The notes below the pieces were generated by a model. That model worked only from the letters and a program-made list of their open reading frames with translations. It was not told the origin of the DNA and ran no database searches. The translations under genes were made by a program, and so were the position numbers. Source: Bacteroidota bacterium (GTDB lineage Bacteria > Bacteroidota > Bacteroidia > Flavobacteriales > Flavobacteriaceae). Taken from it: 64,000 nt of DNA. Position 1 is the first letter of the stretch, and every line of letters begins with the position of its first letter. Where the stretch lies: the NCBI GenBank assembly GCA_024279425.1, contig JAJRRO010000074.1:248001-312000 (forward strand), in the 5' to 3' direction. This document shows, one piece after another, positions 19,525 to 28,498 of this stretch.

Positions 19525-21645
19525 CTAGTAAAAAGTTGCTCTATTGTCCTCTATTTCAGAAGATTCTTTTAACGCGTTGTACACCGCGATGTTTACCTTT
19601 GCCCCGCTTGATCTCTTAAGTGAGTTTGCATAGGTACTATAATTATCCAATTTTGGTGCCTCTTCCTTTTTAGTAATTGAAATAAGAAAAACACCTGTCT
19701 CGCCTTCAATAAGTTCAGACGTCTCGCCATCATTCATTGCAAATGCGGTACCAACAACAGCGGCCTCACGTCCCGCTCCGGGAATGGTCGGTGATTTCAC
19801 AGTTAATGCAGATGCATTGGAAACCGAAACATTATTGTCTTTGGCCAAATCTTCTAAAGACTTTCCTTTGTTTGTACCAATCAGCTGGGCTGCTTTTCTT
19901 TCCTTTCTAAGAATGGCAAGAACCGTTGTAGAGGCATCCTCAACACTCATAAGTCCTTCTTCATGTGCTGCTGTTAATTGTGATATGACATACCCATTAT
20001 TAATATTGAACCTCTTAACCGAACCAACTTCTGTCTGATTATTAAAGGCCCATTGAACGATGCTTCGCTGAGCGGAAAGACCTGGTAAATTCTCATCCAT
20101 TATTTTAATCGTGTTAACAGGGCGAACAAGATACCCACCTTCCTTGGCCAAATCTGTAAATGCTTTTTCACCAGAAATAGATTCCATTTCAAATTTAGTG
20201 GCATCTGTAAACAATGTATTGATTGTAGTTTCAGAGGGTTCAATTTCCCTGGCCAAAGTTGCTATTTGATAAATATCCTGCTTATCATCAATTTTGATGA
20301 TATGAAAACCGAATTCGGTTTCAACAAGATCAACGGCCCCAACAGAATTTCCGAAAATGAACGTATCAAATTCATCAGCTAACTTTCCTTGTTGAAAATA
20401 ACCTAAATCCCCTCCTTGAGGCCCAGAGGTTCCATCGGAATTGTCTCTTGCGAAAATTGCAAAATCCTTGATATTACCCTTCACTTCCCTAAAAAGTTCT
20501 TTCGCCTTTTTTTCTGCCTCTTCCTTGGTCCTTTTGATATCAGGGTTTGCCCTAGTTGCTCCTTCATAGACAATAAGGATATGGCTGGACTTAACCGATC
20601 CCTCAGCCTTTTTATCGATCATCTTGGATACTTTGAAAAAAACACCATCCCGATATGGACCATAGGTCTCTCCGATATTCAAGGAAACCAAGGAGTCTGC
20701 AAACTTTGCTGACAAGTCTCTTTTAGCCTTATAGATCGTATCGAATTTTATATCAGAATTTCGGTCAAGAAAATCGGCGATATCAGTAGTGTTTCTAAAT
20801 CCGGCTAGAGTATCAATGATGTCCTTATCTTCTTCATACTGGATATTAGGATCCAATAATTTGGTGATTTCCTCTTTTATGGCATTCTCATCATCCAAAG
20901 ACGGTTTCTCTTCGAAATAAATAAATTGGATATCCCTTGCGGCCTCCTGTTTGTAATCTTCTTTGTGGCTATTTATATATGTTTGTATCTCGCTTTTGGT
21001 GATGGTAATGGTACTATCAGGAACCGATGAATACGGTAAGCGCACATACTTTATATCAATCTTATTATTCGCCAATTTATAATCCAATTCACCTTCTTTT
21101 AGCGTTGCCCCAAGACCCGCCTTGACCAAATTAAAATAGGCCTGTTGCTTTGCATTCTGTATTATCGATTGCTCATCCTGTAACCACAAGTCGTACTGTA
21201 AAGGATTATTGCTTCTAAGGTCAGCAATAAAATTGCGGAATTTATTCTCATCGAAAACTCCACTTTCATTTAAGAATTGTGGATTTTGGGTATAGGATGG
21301 AATAGTTTTAATATAGTTCATTATCTGATCTCTCTCAATGTCTATTCCCAAATCATCGAACTGTTGTCCTAAAATAGAATTTCTGACCTCTTGCTCCCAA
21401 ACTTGATTTACAACTAGCATGGAAGAGACTGTAGGTCCAAATCTTCTCGATGCGCTTTCCACTTTTTGCCTAAACTCATCTATTGAAATACTATTCCCGT
21501 TAATCTCTGCCACAGTAGAACCACTTTTGCCTCCGGCAAAATCACTACTGGTAAATACCCCGGAAATCACAAATGCGAAAAGTGCAAGTCCGATAATCAA
21601 AATCAACACCGTGGTTCTCTTTCTTATATTCTCTAAAATCGCCAT
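19525..21645 (-). CDS. ppiD: PpiD-type periplasmic peptidyl-prolyl isomerase/chaperone
   Basis: Membrane-anchored folding chaperone of outer-membrane proteins. The 706-residue protein has one N-terminal membrane helix (about residues 12-32), a SurA_N-like chaperone region, a parvulin-type rotamase domain (about 345-445: SSHILIVYEGA, DNSDGTSGPQGGDLGYFQQGKL, FGFHIIKID) and a C-terminal chaperone half. It is the last gene of the minus-strand housekeeping block and has its own terminator. Confidence 0.92.
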   Translation of the reverse strand: MAILENIRKRTTVLILIIGLALFAFVISGVFTSSDFAGGKSGSTVAEINGNSISIDEFRQKVESASRRFGPTVSSMLVVNQVWEQEVRNSILGQQFDDLGIDIERDQIMNYIKTIPSYTQNPQFLNESGVFDENKFRNFIADLRSNNPLQYDLWLQDEQSIIQNAKQQAYFNLVKAGLGATLKEGELDYKLANNKIDIKYVRLPYSSVPDSTITITKSEIQTYINSHKEDYKQEAARDIQFIYFEEKPSLDDENAIKEEITKLLDPNIQYEEDKDIIDTLAGFRNTTDIADFLDRNSDIKFDTIYKAKRDLSAKFADSLVSLNIGETYGPYRDGVFFKVSKMIDKKAEGSVKSSHILIVYEGATRANPDIKRTKEEAEKKAKELFREVKGNIKDFAIFARDNSDGTSGPQGGDLGYFQQGKLADEFDTFIFGNSVGAVDLVETEFGFHIIKIDDKQDIYQIATLAREIEPSETTINTLFTDATKFEMESISGEKAFTDLAKEGGYLVRPVNTIKIMDENLPGLSAQRSIVQWAFNNQTEVGSVKRFNINNGYVISQLTAAHEEGLMSVEDASTTVLAILRKERKAAQLIGTNKGKSLEDLAKDNNVSVSNASALTVKSPTIPGAGREAAVVGTAFAMNDGETSELIEGETGVFLISITKKEEAPKLDNYSTYANSLKRSSGAKVNIAVYNALKESSEIEDNRATFY

Positions 21646-21737
21646 TATATGGAATGTTTAAAATCAGTCTGCGAAATTACCATTTTCTTTTGAAATAATA
21701 AAAAGTAAAACACCTCTAAAAAAGGGTTGTTACAGGT

Positions 21738-23027
21738 CTAGTCATCATCGAACAGCTGTAGCTTCACCAAATCTATTTTAGTGCTGGATACTTCCAAAAT
21801 GGTAAAAAGGAAATTATCAATCTTTATTTCTGAATCTTGCTCGGGTATTTCGCCAATTTCATTGACAATAAAGCCCCCTAAAGTTTCGTATTCATCGTTC
21901 TCTGGTAATTCGAGTTTGTAGTTTTCGTTGATATAATCAACTTCCAATCTAGCTGAAAACGTATAGGTGCTCCCATCCAATTGTTCTTCATGAAGGTACG
22001 TGGAGTCGTGCTCGTCCTCAATTTCGCCAAAAAGCTCTTCTACGATATCCTCTACTGTCATTATACCGGATGTACCCCCATATTCATCCAAGACCATAGC
22101 AATGCTTTTTCTCTTCTTAGTCAACACATTCAAAATATCATGAATGAGCATTGTTTCAGGCACAAATTCCACTGGTCTTAAAATACTCTTTATGGTCTTC
22201 GGTTTTCTGAACAACTCGTACGAATGTACATAACCAATAATATTATCAATGGTATTTTTGTATATTAAAATCTTGGAATAGCCCGTTTTAGTAAAAAGTT
22301 TGGTCAAATTCTTGGTGTTCTCATGCAATTCCACAGCTGTAATCTCAGTTCTGGGAACCATTACTTCCCTGGCCTTAACTTCCGTAAATTCTAGAGCATT
22401 CTGAAATATTTGGATCTCTGAATCTATTTCATCTTCCTCTTCAACAGTTTCCATTTGTTCGGTAATATAATCTCCGAGCTCTATTTTGCTAAAAGCCAGT
22501 TGGGCCTCATCACCATCAGTTTTAAAAAAGGATTTTAAGATAAAATCCGATACCTTAATGACAAACTCAGAGATAACCGAAAACAAAATGTAGAAAAAAT
22601 AGGCTGGTGCCGCTAATATTTTGAGTAAACTATTGGCATAAATCTGAAACAATACCTTCGGCAAAAACTCCGCCGTTATCAATATTATAAAGGTTGATAT
22701 TATGGTTTGTGTCCATAGACTAAAATCGGTCAATAAAACATATAGAAAGGCATTTGTAGAAGGCGAAATTTCTATAAACCAGTTCATTAGCAATTCGCCC
22801 ATAAACAAACCATATACGACCAAGGCAATATTATTTCCAATGAGCATAGTAGCAATGAACTTGGATGGTCTGTTGGTCAATCGAGAAAGAACCTTTGCCA
22901 AAAAGTCATCCTGCTTTTTTTCAATCTCTATATGAATCTTATTGGCAGATACAAAAGCTATCTCCATTCCGGAAAAGAAGGCGGAAAATACCAATGATAG
23001 TAGTATTATAAGAACAGATACGTCCAC
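21738..23027 (-). CDS. CNNM/CBS-domain transporter-associated protein (CorC/HlyC family)
   Basis: Membrane protein of the hemolysin-C/CorC type, linked to divalent cation homeostasis in the family. Order: CNNM (DUF21) membrane domain with four hydrophobic segments (1-190), two CBS domains (about 210-335, with VMVPRTEI at the start and EYGGTSGIMTVEDIVEELFGEI at the end) and a CorC_HlyC domain (about 345-425). The start is a GTG two bases after the stop of the upstream small membrane gene, so translation is probably coupled. Confidence 0.9.
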   Translation of the reverse strand: MDVSVLIILLSLVFSAFFSGMEIAFVSANKIHIEIEKKQDDFLAKVLSRLTNRPSKFIATMLIGNNIALVVYGLFMGELLMNWFIEISPSTNAFLYVLLTDFSLWTQTIISTFIILITAEFLPKVLFQIYANSLLKILAAPAYFFYILFSVISEFVIKVSDFILKSFFKTDGDEAQLAFSKIELGDYITEQMETVEEEDEIDSEIQIFQNALEFTEVKAREVMVPRTEITAVELHENTKNLTKLFTKTGYSKILIYKNTIDNIIGYVHSYELFRKPKTIKSILRPVEFVPETMLIHDILNVLTKKRKSIAMVLDEYGGTSGIMTVEDIVEELFGEIEDEHDSTYLHEEQLDGSTYTFSARLEVDYINENYKLELPENDEYETLGGFIVNEIGEIPEQDSEIKIDNFLFTILEVSSTKIDLVKLQLFDDD

Positions 23028-23029
23028 TT

Positions 23030-23233
23030 TTATTTTTCGTTATCACGTTTTCGTTGTTCGAACTTTTTCCTGTAGTTTCGACGAAAAATGAACATCCCCA
23101 TTGAGACTACAACGAAAAAGACAAACAAATATGCTCCTTGTCGATCAATATTCCAATCTGTAAAAATCCTATAAAGAGAAAAAAACGCAACCCCTAAATA
23201 AAGGTATTCGGTATATCTTAAAATCTTAATCAT
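23030..23233 (-). CDS. Small membrane protein between lptC and the CorC-like gene
   Basis: A 67-residue protein with two hydrophobic segments (about 10-24 and 33-50) and a highly basic tail (RRNYRKKFEQRKRDNEK). I do not recognise a function. The gene overlaps the 3' end of lptC by 8 bases and stops two bases before the next gene, a strongly coupled arrangement that supports it being real. Confidence 0.7.
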   Translation of the reverse strand: MIKILRYTEYLYLGVAFFSLYRIFTDWNIDRQGAYLFVFFVVVSMGMFIFRRNYRKKFEQRKRDNEK

Positions 23234-23834
23234 TGATATCTTCTTTTATCGCCATTAAACCATAGGTTTTATGCGCATTTAAAAAACTAAAGTCCTTGTT
23301 GAAATCCATACCTTCACCATCCATTATCGTTCCTTCCTCAGGATTGGTATATTTAAACTTATTTTGGGTAAAAACCCATTTAGTGATTTGGTCATAATAG
23401 AGCTGGGGAGTTTCCAACATTTTGCCATCGTGGGTCTCTATTACCACGTTGCCCTGTAAATCAATCAAATTAGTAGCCGGATATCGAATACCATAATCTG
23501 CTCGTATTACACTTTTATTATTCTGCTCATCGTAAATATCAACAACCAAGCCCTCTGGAAATGTACGATAGGGAAATTCTAGATTTTCAAAATCTTCCAT
23601 AACGGGCCCTCTCAAAACTGAAATAACGCTAGTAGTATCAATATCCTCGTTTTCTAACGACCTTCTCGATTCAGTATAGGTAAGTGTAAAATTTTTGGCT
23701 ACCCCTTGGGGAAACACTAGGGGCAATGCTTCATCACCCACTCGCCTATAATTGTCAGAACATGAAAAAAAAAGCATTGCCCCGAAAATCGCCCGAGCAA
23801 TGCTTTTAAGATTATATCCAATGGTTTTTACCAT
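23226..23834 (-). CDS. lptC: LPS export ABC transporter periplasmic protein LptC
   Basis: Bitopic component of the LptB2FGC machine that passes lipopolysaccharide to LptA in the periplasm. The 202-residue product has an N-terminal hydrophobic stretch ending in FFSCSDN, a lipobox-like site common in Bacteroidota LptC, followed by an OstA-like β-jellyroll region (GPVMEDFENLEFPYRTFPEGL, ATNLIDLQGNVV, ETPQLYYDQ). It starts one base after the TPR gene stop. Confidence 0.9.
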   Translation of the reverse strand: MVKTIGYNLKSIARAIFGAMLFFSCSDNYRRVGDEALPLVFPQGVAKNFTLTYTESRRSLENEDIDTTSVISVLRGPVMEDFENLEFPYRTFPEGLVVDIYDEQNNKSVIRADYGIRYPATNLIDLQGNVVIETHDGKMLETPQLYYDQITKWVFTQNKFKYTNPEEGTIMDGEGMDFNKDFSFLNAHKTYGLMAIKEDIND

Positions 23835-23835
23835 T

Positions 23836-25206
23836 TTACAAATTAGGGACCTTTACGCTGCCACCTACCCAACATTTAAAAGATACTGTTTTGCCAGCCA
23901 TACCAGCTGTAAAGATCATTTCTTTTGTAGGTGCTTTTGCAGAATAACTCGCGGCCGACTGATTGGCTCTACCTCTTAAAGAAGGGTCTACCCTCCCCGC
24001 TTTTCTTGCCATATCAGCAGCTCTCCAATAAATGGCGCGTTTTTCGAACGCGGTCGCACCACATTGGTTTGCACTAGTCGCATATAAATTCGCTATTAAC
24101 AAGTAAGCCTTACCATTTGTCGGGTCCGCGTCTATGGCCTTTTGGGCATAGCTCCTTGCCGTAGACTTGCTGCCTCTTCTATATATGGTGGCCACTTTGT
24201 ATGCAATATCGGATTTTCTTCTGGCATTTGTTTCTAATTCCATCGCCTTGTTGAAATCAGCTACAGCGCCTTTTGTGTCCCCGGCTTTTTGCTTAAGCGT
24301 ACCTCCATAAACATAGGCATCGGCTGATGGGTCTAAAGCCAATTGGGCTTCGAACAGTTTTTTGAACATGGGGTCATCTGTACATTCCTTGTTGAACATT
24401 CTTCCTACAGCTCTTTTCACCCAAGTAACATCATTTTTCTTGCCATCAAAACTTTTCTGATATAATGGAATAAGGTTGGCACAATCTGCCAAGTCACCTA
24501 ACTTGGTATCTATACTACCCGCTATCTTACCAAATGACTCTGAATTTGTAGTAGATGCCTTCAGTAGCTTTTTCTCTTTTGGAGTTATTGTTTTATTTTC
24601 TTCTTTTGGTAATAATTTTGAGATTATACCGGTCAATTTTATATTTTCTTCCTCAATTTTTTCGGTCACGTCATCATACACGTCAAAAACCTCTTGCAAA
24701 TCTTTACTACCCGCTTTATGTAAATCTACCAGACTGGAGAAATATAAGTACAACGCCTTGGGGTTTTTAAAATTGGTCCGATCTTCCTTAAATGCCTTGC
24801 CCAACAAATCATAAATCTCATTCTTTTCGATTTTTTTATGATTGTACCGCAACATTACCTGTTCAATCATCACTTTTGCCAATGGATACTTTTTAGGAAA
24901 ATATTTTCTACTGGCTTCGTGCAAATCCAACATACTCTGAATATTGGCGTCTTTCTCAGCACCTGAAGATTTTTTGATTCTGTCATTTATAATTCTTTTG
25001 CCATAGACAAAATTCGCCCTGTTTACGCCGGGGCAATTATCATAGACCATTTTCCAAGGGGTATAGGCCGCTTCATAATTCTTGACTTTTGTATGCTCTA
25101 CATAAATAGAAAGATTGGTCATGCACTCCTGATTCTGACCCTGAGCATTACTTACTCCTATAAATCCTAAAAGCATTACTGCCGTGAAGTAAAGTTTCGT
25201 TTTCAT
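23836..25206 (-). CDS. Exported tetratricopeptide-repeat protein
   Basis: A 456-residue protein with a signal peptide (to about residue 22, SNAQ), an N-terminal helical region including a conserved Cys pair context (ECMTNLS, DNCPGVN), and C-terminal TPR motifs (DPSADAYVYGGTLKQKAGDTKGAVADF-type repeats from about 290 to 400). The function is not known; the gene lies in a conserved order with coaX, an outer-membrane protein and lptC, so a role in envelope assembly is a reasonable inference. Confidence 0.82.
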   Translation of the reverse strand: MKTKLYFTAVMLLGFIGVSNAQGQNQECMTNLSIYVEHTKVKNYEAAYTPWKMVYDNCPGVNRANFVYGKRIINDRIKKSSGAEKDANIQSMLDLHEASRKYFPKKYPLAKVMIEQVMLRYNHKKIEKNEIYDLLGKAFKEDRTNFKNPKALYLYFSSLVDLHKAGSKDLQEVFDVYDDVTEKIEEENIKLTGIISKLLPKEENKTITPKEKKLLKASTTNSESFGKIAGSIDTKLGDLADCANLIPLYQKSFDGKKNDVTWVKRAVGRMFNKECTDDPMFKKLFEAQLALDPSADAYVYGGTLKQKAGDTKGAVADFNKAMELETNARRKSDIAYKVATIYRRGSKSTARSYAQKAIDADPTNGKAYLLIANLYATSANQCGATAFEKRAIYWRAADMARKAGRVDPSLRGRANQSAASYSAKAPTKEMIFTAGMAGKTVSFKCWVGGSVKVPNL

Positions 25207-25247
25207 TTTAGTTATGTTTTTAAAGCGGTTAATGTACTAAATTTTTA

Positions 25248-26537
25248 TTAATGTATTCTTCTTTTCAAGAACCAAATATCGTTCAATGACAGACCCACGT
25301 TAACTTTAAAGTAGTCCTCTTGGATTAAATTAGCCTTCGTCGTTCCTCTTTTCCCAAGCTCAAAACCCAAGTTAAGATTCGAAAAACTTCCACGCATTGG
25401 TAATCCAAACCCAAAAGTTATGCCAAAGTTGTTTATCTCTTCATTATTAACAACCATTCCTGTACGATCCATGCGAAGACCTGCCCTATAGGTTATTTTT
25501 CCTAGATATCCTGAGAATGCAGAAGCGTTAGGTATAAAAAACCCACCTAGAGCAAATGAACTGGCATCTTCATACATGAAATTGTCAACTTCTACAAAAT
25601 CATTCGAAAATGAGCCAAGACCTTGAAAACTAAACTCTGCGCCTAAAAACCATTTTCTGTCCTCCCCAAATCCAAGCCCCAAGGTTGTTATTGTCGGTAT
25701 TTTCAATTCGGTGTGCCGTAGGTTAATGGCATCCAAATCTACATTGACCACTTCAATATTCAGTCCGGAAGAAGTAGCAAAAGACCCAACTTGTTTTGTG
25801 TTTTCCGAAGTTAGGTTAGCTTGGGTATTTACTCTGACCGAGGCAAATAGACTATATTTATTATTGAATGTCGGCGTATAATTAAGGGCATAATTAAAAT
25901 CCATTCCGTTTATTTTGGAGCTTCTACGATCCAAAGTCCCAAACTGTACATTCTCAACATTCTGAATTCTATCATTTTCAAGTGTTCCAAAGTTAAAATT
26001 GGCAGTTACTCCTAAACTTAAATTCTTTGCAAACTCAAATCCCGTAGAAAAGTAGACCTTGTTAAGACCTCCTTCCCCAACATACTGACTTCTGACCAAA
26101 GAGCCATTATCATTGGTGCTTTCTGCTACCAAGTTATAGCCGACAGAAGAATAGGGCATTATGCCAAACCCTATACCCCAACCTTTTTTCAAACTCAAGG
26201 CCATAGATAGGTAATCTAGGTTGGTAACTTTATTGCTTTGACTTTCCGTAGTGTTCTTAAGACTTAAATTCTTATGGGATATCCCAACAGTATATGTAGT
26301 GTTACCAAAGTCCTCCCCGAATTGAACCCCCATTTTACTTAAGGCTGCAGGGTTTTTAAGATTAATGTGAATGCTATCGGCAAACATACCTATACCTCCC
26401 ATCATCTGATTTTCGATTGTTCCCTTGGATTGCAACTCACCGATGCCAAAATAAGAGTATGGCGAAACTGTGCCATTTTGAGCATACACTCCAGCTGCGG
26501 CGAAGCATACTATTCCAATAACAATTTTTTTGATCAT
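25248..26537 (-). CDS. Outer-membrane β-barrel protein
   Basis: A 429-residue exported protein: signal peptide ending in VYAQ, then NGTVSPYSYFGIGE and MGGIGMFADSIHINLKNPAALS, the pattern of FadL/PorV-like Bacteroidota barrels, and many alternating β-strand segments ending in an aromatic-rich strand (LNDIWFLKRRIH). The cargo or role is not evident. Its ATG directly follows the coaX stop. Confidence 0.8.
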   Translation of the reverse strand: MIKKIVIGIVCFAAAGVYAQNGTVSPYSYFGIGELQSKGTIENQMMGGIGMFADSIHINLKNPAALSKMGVQFGEDFGNTTYTVGISHKNLSLKNTTESQSNKVTNLDYLSMALSLKKGWGIGFGIMPYSSVGYNLVAESTNDNGSLVRSQYVGEGGLNKVYFSTGFEFAKNLSLGVTANFNFGTLENDRIQNVENVQFGTLDRRSSKINGMDFNYALNYTPTFNNKYSLFASVRVNTQANLTSENTKQVGSFATSSGLNIEVVNVDLDAINLRHTELKIPTITTLGLGFGEDRKWFLGAEFSFQGLGSFSNDFVEVDNFMYEDASSFALGGFFIPNASAFSGYLGKITYRAGLRMDRTGMVVNNEEINNFGITFGFGLPMRGSFSNLNLGFELGKRGTTKANLIQEDYFKVNVGLSLNDIWFLKRRIH

Positions 26538-27266
26538 TTAACGCTTGTTGTAGTCCAGCAAATAATTTAACCCTTCCAGTAGAAATTTGGAATTGGCAAA
26601 TATGGTATTTTTTAATCGTTTTGACAAAAATAGCGCATCGCCTCCTGTTAAAATAACTGTTAAATCTTTATATCTGGACCTATATTGATCTATTACCCAG
26701 TCAATTTCGGCCGATATCCCATTTACAATACCACTATGAATGCCCGCTTCTGTTGTGGCACCTATTAAGTCATAGGGAACTTTCACATCTAAAAAAGGGA
26801 GTTTGGAGGTCTGTTCGTTCAATGCCTTGTACCTCATGGTCAATCCTGGGGATATGGCTCCACCCAGATACTCCCCTTGAGCATTGACAAAGTCATAGGT
26901 AATGCAGGTCCCAGCATCTATAACCACACAATTTCTGTTATGATAGTGATAGTATGCGGCAGTTGCCAGAGCTATTCTATCAACACCCAAGGTTTGCGGT
27001 GTAGCATATCTATTTTTAAAAGGGGTTTTTGAGGAATGATCCAGGACGTGGATATCACAAAAAACAGTTAATGCATCAATATCCCTTTTGGCCAAATGAA
27101 CAACTGATGAAACAATGGCCCACTCTATTTTGGGATATTTACCAAAAACCTCCTTTACCCCTTCGATTAGACCAGATGTCTCAATGATGGTATCATATAA
27201 AATGGCCTCGTTTTCAAAAACAGCCAACTTTACAAAGCTATTTCCTGCATCAACAATTAGGTTCAT
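26538..27266 (-). CDS. coaX: Type III pantothenate kinase
   Basis: First step of coenzyme A synthesis, phosphorylating pantothenate with an ASKHA-fold kinase. From the ATG at 27266 it has 242 residues and begins MNLIVDAGNSFVKLAVFE, the expected phosphate-binding start. VVIDAGTCITYDFV, GGAISPGLTMRYKAL and ILTGGDA are also seen. An earlier in-frame start would add ten hydrophobic residues not found in the family. Confidence 0.93.
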   Translation of the reverse strand: MNLIVDAGNSFVKLAVFENEAILYDTIIETSGLIEGVKEVFGKYPKIEWAIVSSVVHLAKRDIDALTVFCDIHVLDHSSKTPFKNRYATPQTLGVDRIALATAAYYHYHNRNCVVIDAGTCITYDFVNAQGEYLGGAISPGLTMRYKALNEQTSKLPFLDVKVPYDLIGATTEAGIHSGIVNGISAEIDWVIDQYRSRYKDLTVILTGGDALFLSKRLKNTIFANSKFLLEGLNYLLDYNKR

Positions 27267-27317
27267 ACTGTAAAGATCGGGAAATGAAAAAAACAAATGT
27301 CTTTTTTTTTAAATTTG

Positions 27318-27348
27318 TTTGCATATCCTGAATTTGAAAGTATATTTG
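27318..27348 (+). promoter_or_regulatory. Promoter of the tRNA-Phe gene
   Basis: TTTG (27318-27321), a 19-base spacer and TATATTTG (27341-27348) match the Bacteroidota sigma-A consensus TTTG-N19/21-TAnnTTTG without mismatch. It ends 18 bases before the mature tRNA 5' end. Confidence 0.8.
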
Positions 27349-27366
27349 CACCCGCTTATTAAGCAT

Positions 27367-27439
<73 letters not shown>

Positions 27440-27446
27440 CAAAAAA

Positions 27447-27473
27447 TCCTTACTTTGAGTAAGGGTTTTTTTT
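27447..27473 (+). terminator. Rho-independent terminator of tRNA-Phe
   Basis: CCTTAC/GTAAGG stem (27448-27453 and 27459-27464) with a 5-base loop, followed by eight T residues, starting a few bases after the tRNA. Confidence 0.9.
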
Positions 27474-27512
27474 GTTTTGAGACTACCTTGCATTAACAAC
27501 TAAACCATTGCT

Positions 27513-28484
27513 TTGTTCTATATTGACCTAGATGTTTCGATCGCAGACCTTCAGGAATACCTTAAGAACCAAGGCTGGCTGGTCTCTAAAGATGAACGGG
27601 TCATCTCAGTTGAAAAGCCAGGTGAGGGTAATATGAATGTTGTGCTTCGCATTACAACGAATATCCGTTCTTTCATATTGAAGCAATCGCGGCCCTACGT
27701 TCAAAAATATCAACAAATTGAGGCGCCTTTAGAGCGTATTGAGGTTGAGTATCAGTTTTATTCAACTGTACAGGGCAATCAAATTGATGTCCATATTCCG
27801 AAAATACTGGCCTATGATAAAATGGAATTCTCACTTATGATGGAAGATTTGGGTCAATGCCAGGACATGACCTATCTCTATAGGGAGAGAACCATCAAAG
27901 AAATCCATTTGGATCGTCTAATTCGTGTTCTTCAGGTCATTCATAAATCAAAGCCTGAAGGTTTTCCAACGAATATAGAGCTTCGAGAACTGAATCACCA
28001 ACACATTTTCGTTCTCCCTTTTATGGAAGACAACGGATTTCAATTGGATGATATCCAGGAAGGACTACAGCAGTTATCTCTCAAATACAAAAAGGATACC
28101 GCATTAAAAAGTGTTGTCGAAACCTTGGGAACAAAGTATCTTTCTGAAGGCTCGATCCTTCTACATGGAGATTATTACCCCGGCAGTTGGATGACTGAGT
28201 GTGACAACGTCTATGTAATTGATCCCGAATTTAGTTTTTTGGGGTTTGCCGAATTTGATTTAGGGGTAATGGCAGCCCATTTAATCATGGCCACTTCGGA
28301 CAGTTCCTATTTAGATTTTGTTTTGAAAAAATATCAGGGTTCTATGGATAAAAAATGGGTGCATCAAATAGTAGGCATTGAAATAATGCGAAGGTTAATA
28401 GGGTTGGCCCAATTGCCCCTTGAACGAACACTTCAAGAAAAAGAGTATCTTTTACAAATGGCCCGAAAAATGATTTTGGGATAA
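27513..28484 (+). CDS. Phosphotransferase of the APH/methylthioribose-kinase type
   Basis: A 323-residue protein-kinase-fold small-molecule kinase. Seen: EGNMNVVLRI (nucleotide loop), FILKQSRPYVQKY (ATP lysine), LHGDYYPGSWM (Brenner motif with catalytic Asp, about 215-225) and VIDPEFSFLGFAEFDLG (metal Asp). The VIDPEF form and the overall pattern resemble methylthioribose kinase, but the substrate is not proven. The frame has no ATG near its start: an upstream stop at 27501-27503 leaves TTG at 27513 as the most likely start. No mtnA-like neighbour is present. Confidence 0.75.
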   Translation: MFYIDLDVSIADLQEYLKNQGWLVSKDERVISVEKPGEGNMNVVLRITTNIRSFILKQSRPYVQKYQQIEAPLERIEVEYQFYSTVQGNQIDVHIPKILAYDKMEFSLMMEDLGQCQDMTYLYRERTIKEIHLDRLIRVLQVIHKSKPEGFPTNIELRELNHQHIFVLPFMEDNGFQLDDIQEGLQQLSLKYKKDTALKSVVETLGTKYLSEGSILLHGDYYPGSWMTECDNVYVIDPEFSFLGFAEFDLGVMAAHLIMATSDSSYLDFVLKKYQGSMDKKWVHQIVGIEIMRRLIGLAQLPLERTLQEKEYLLQMARKMILG

Positions 28485-28498
28485 AAAGACAGCATCCT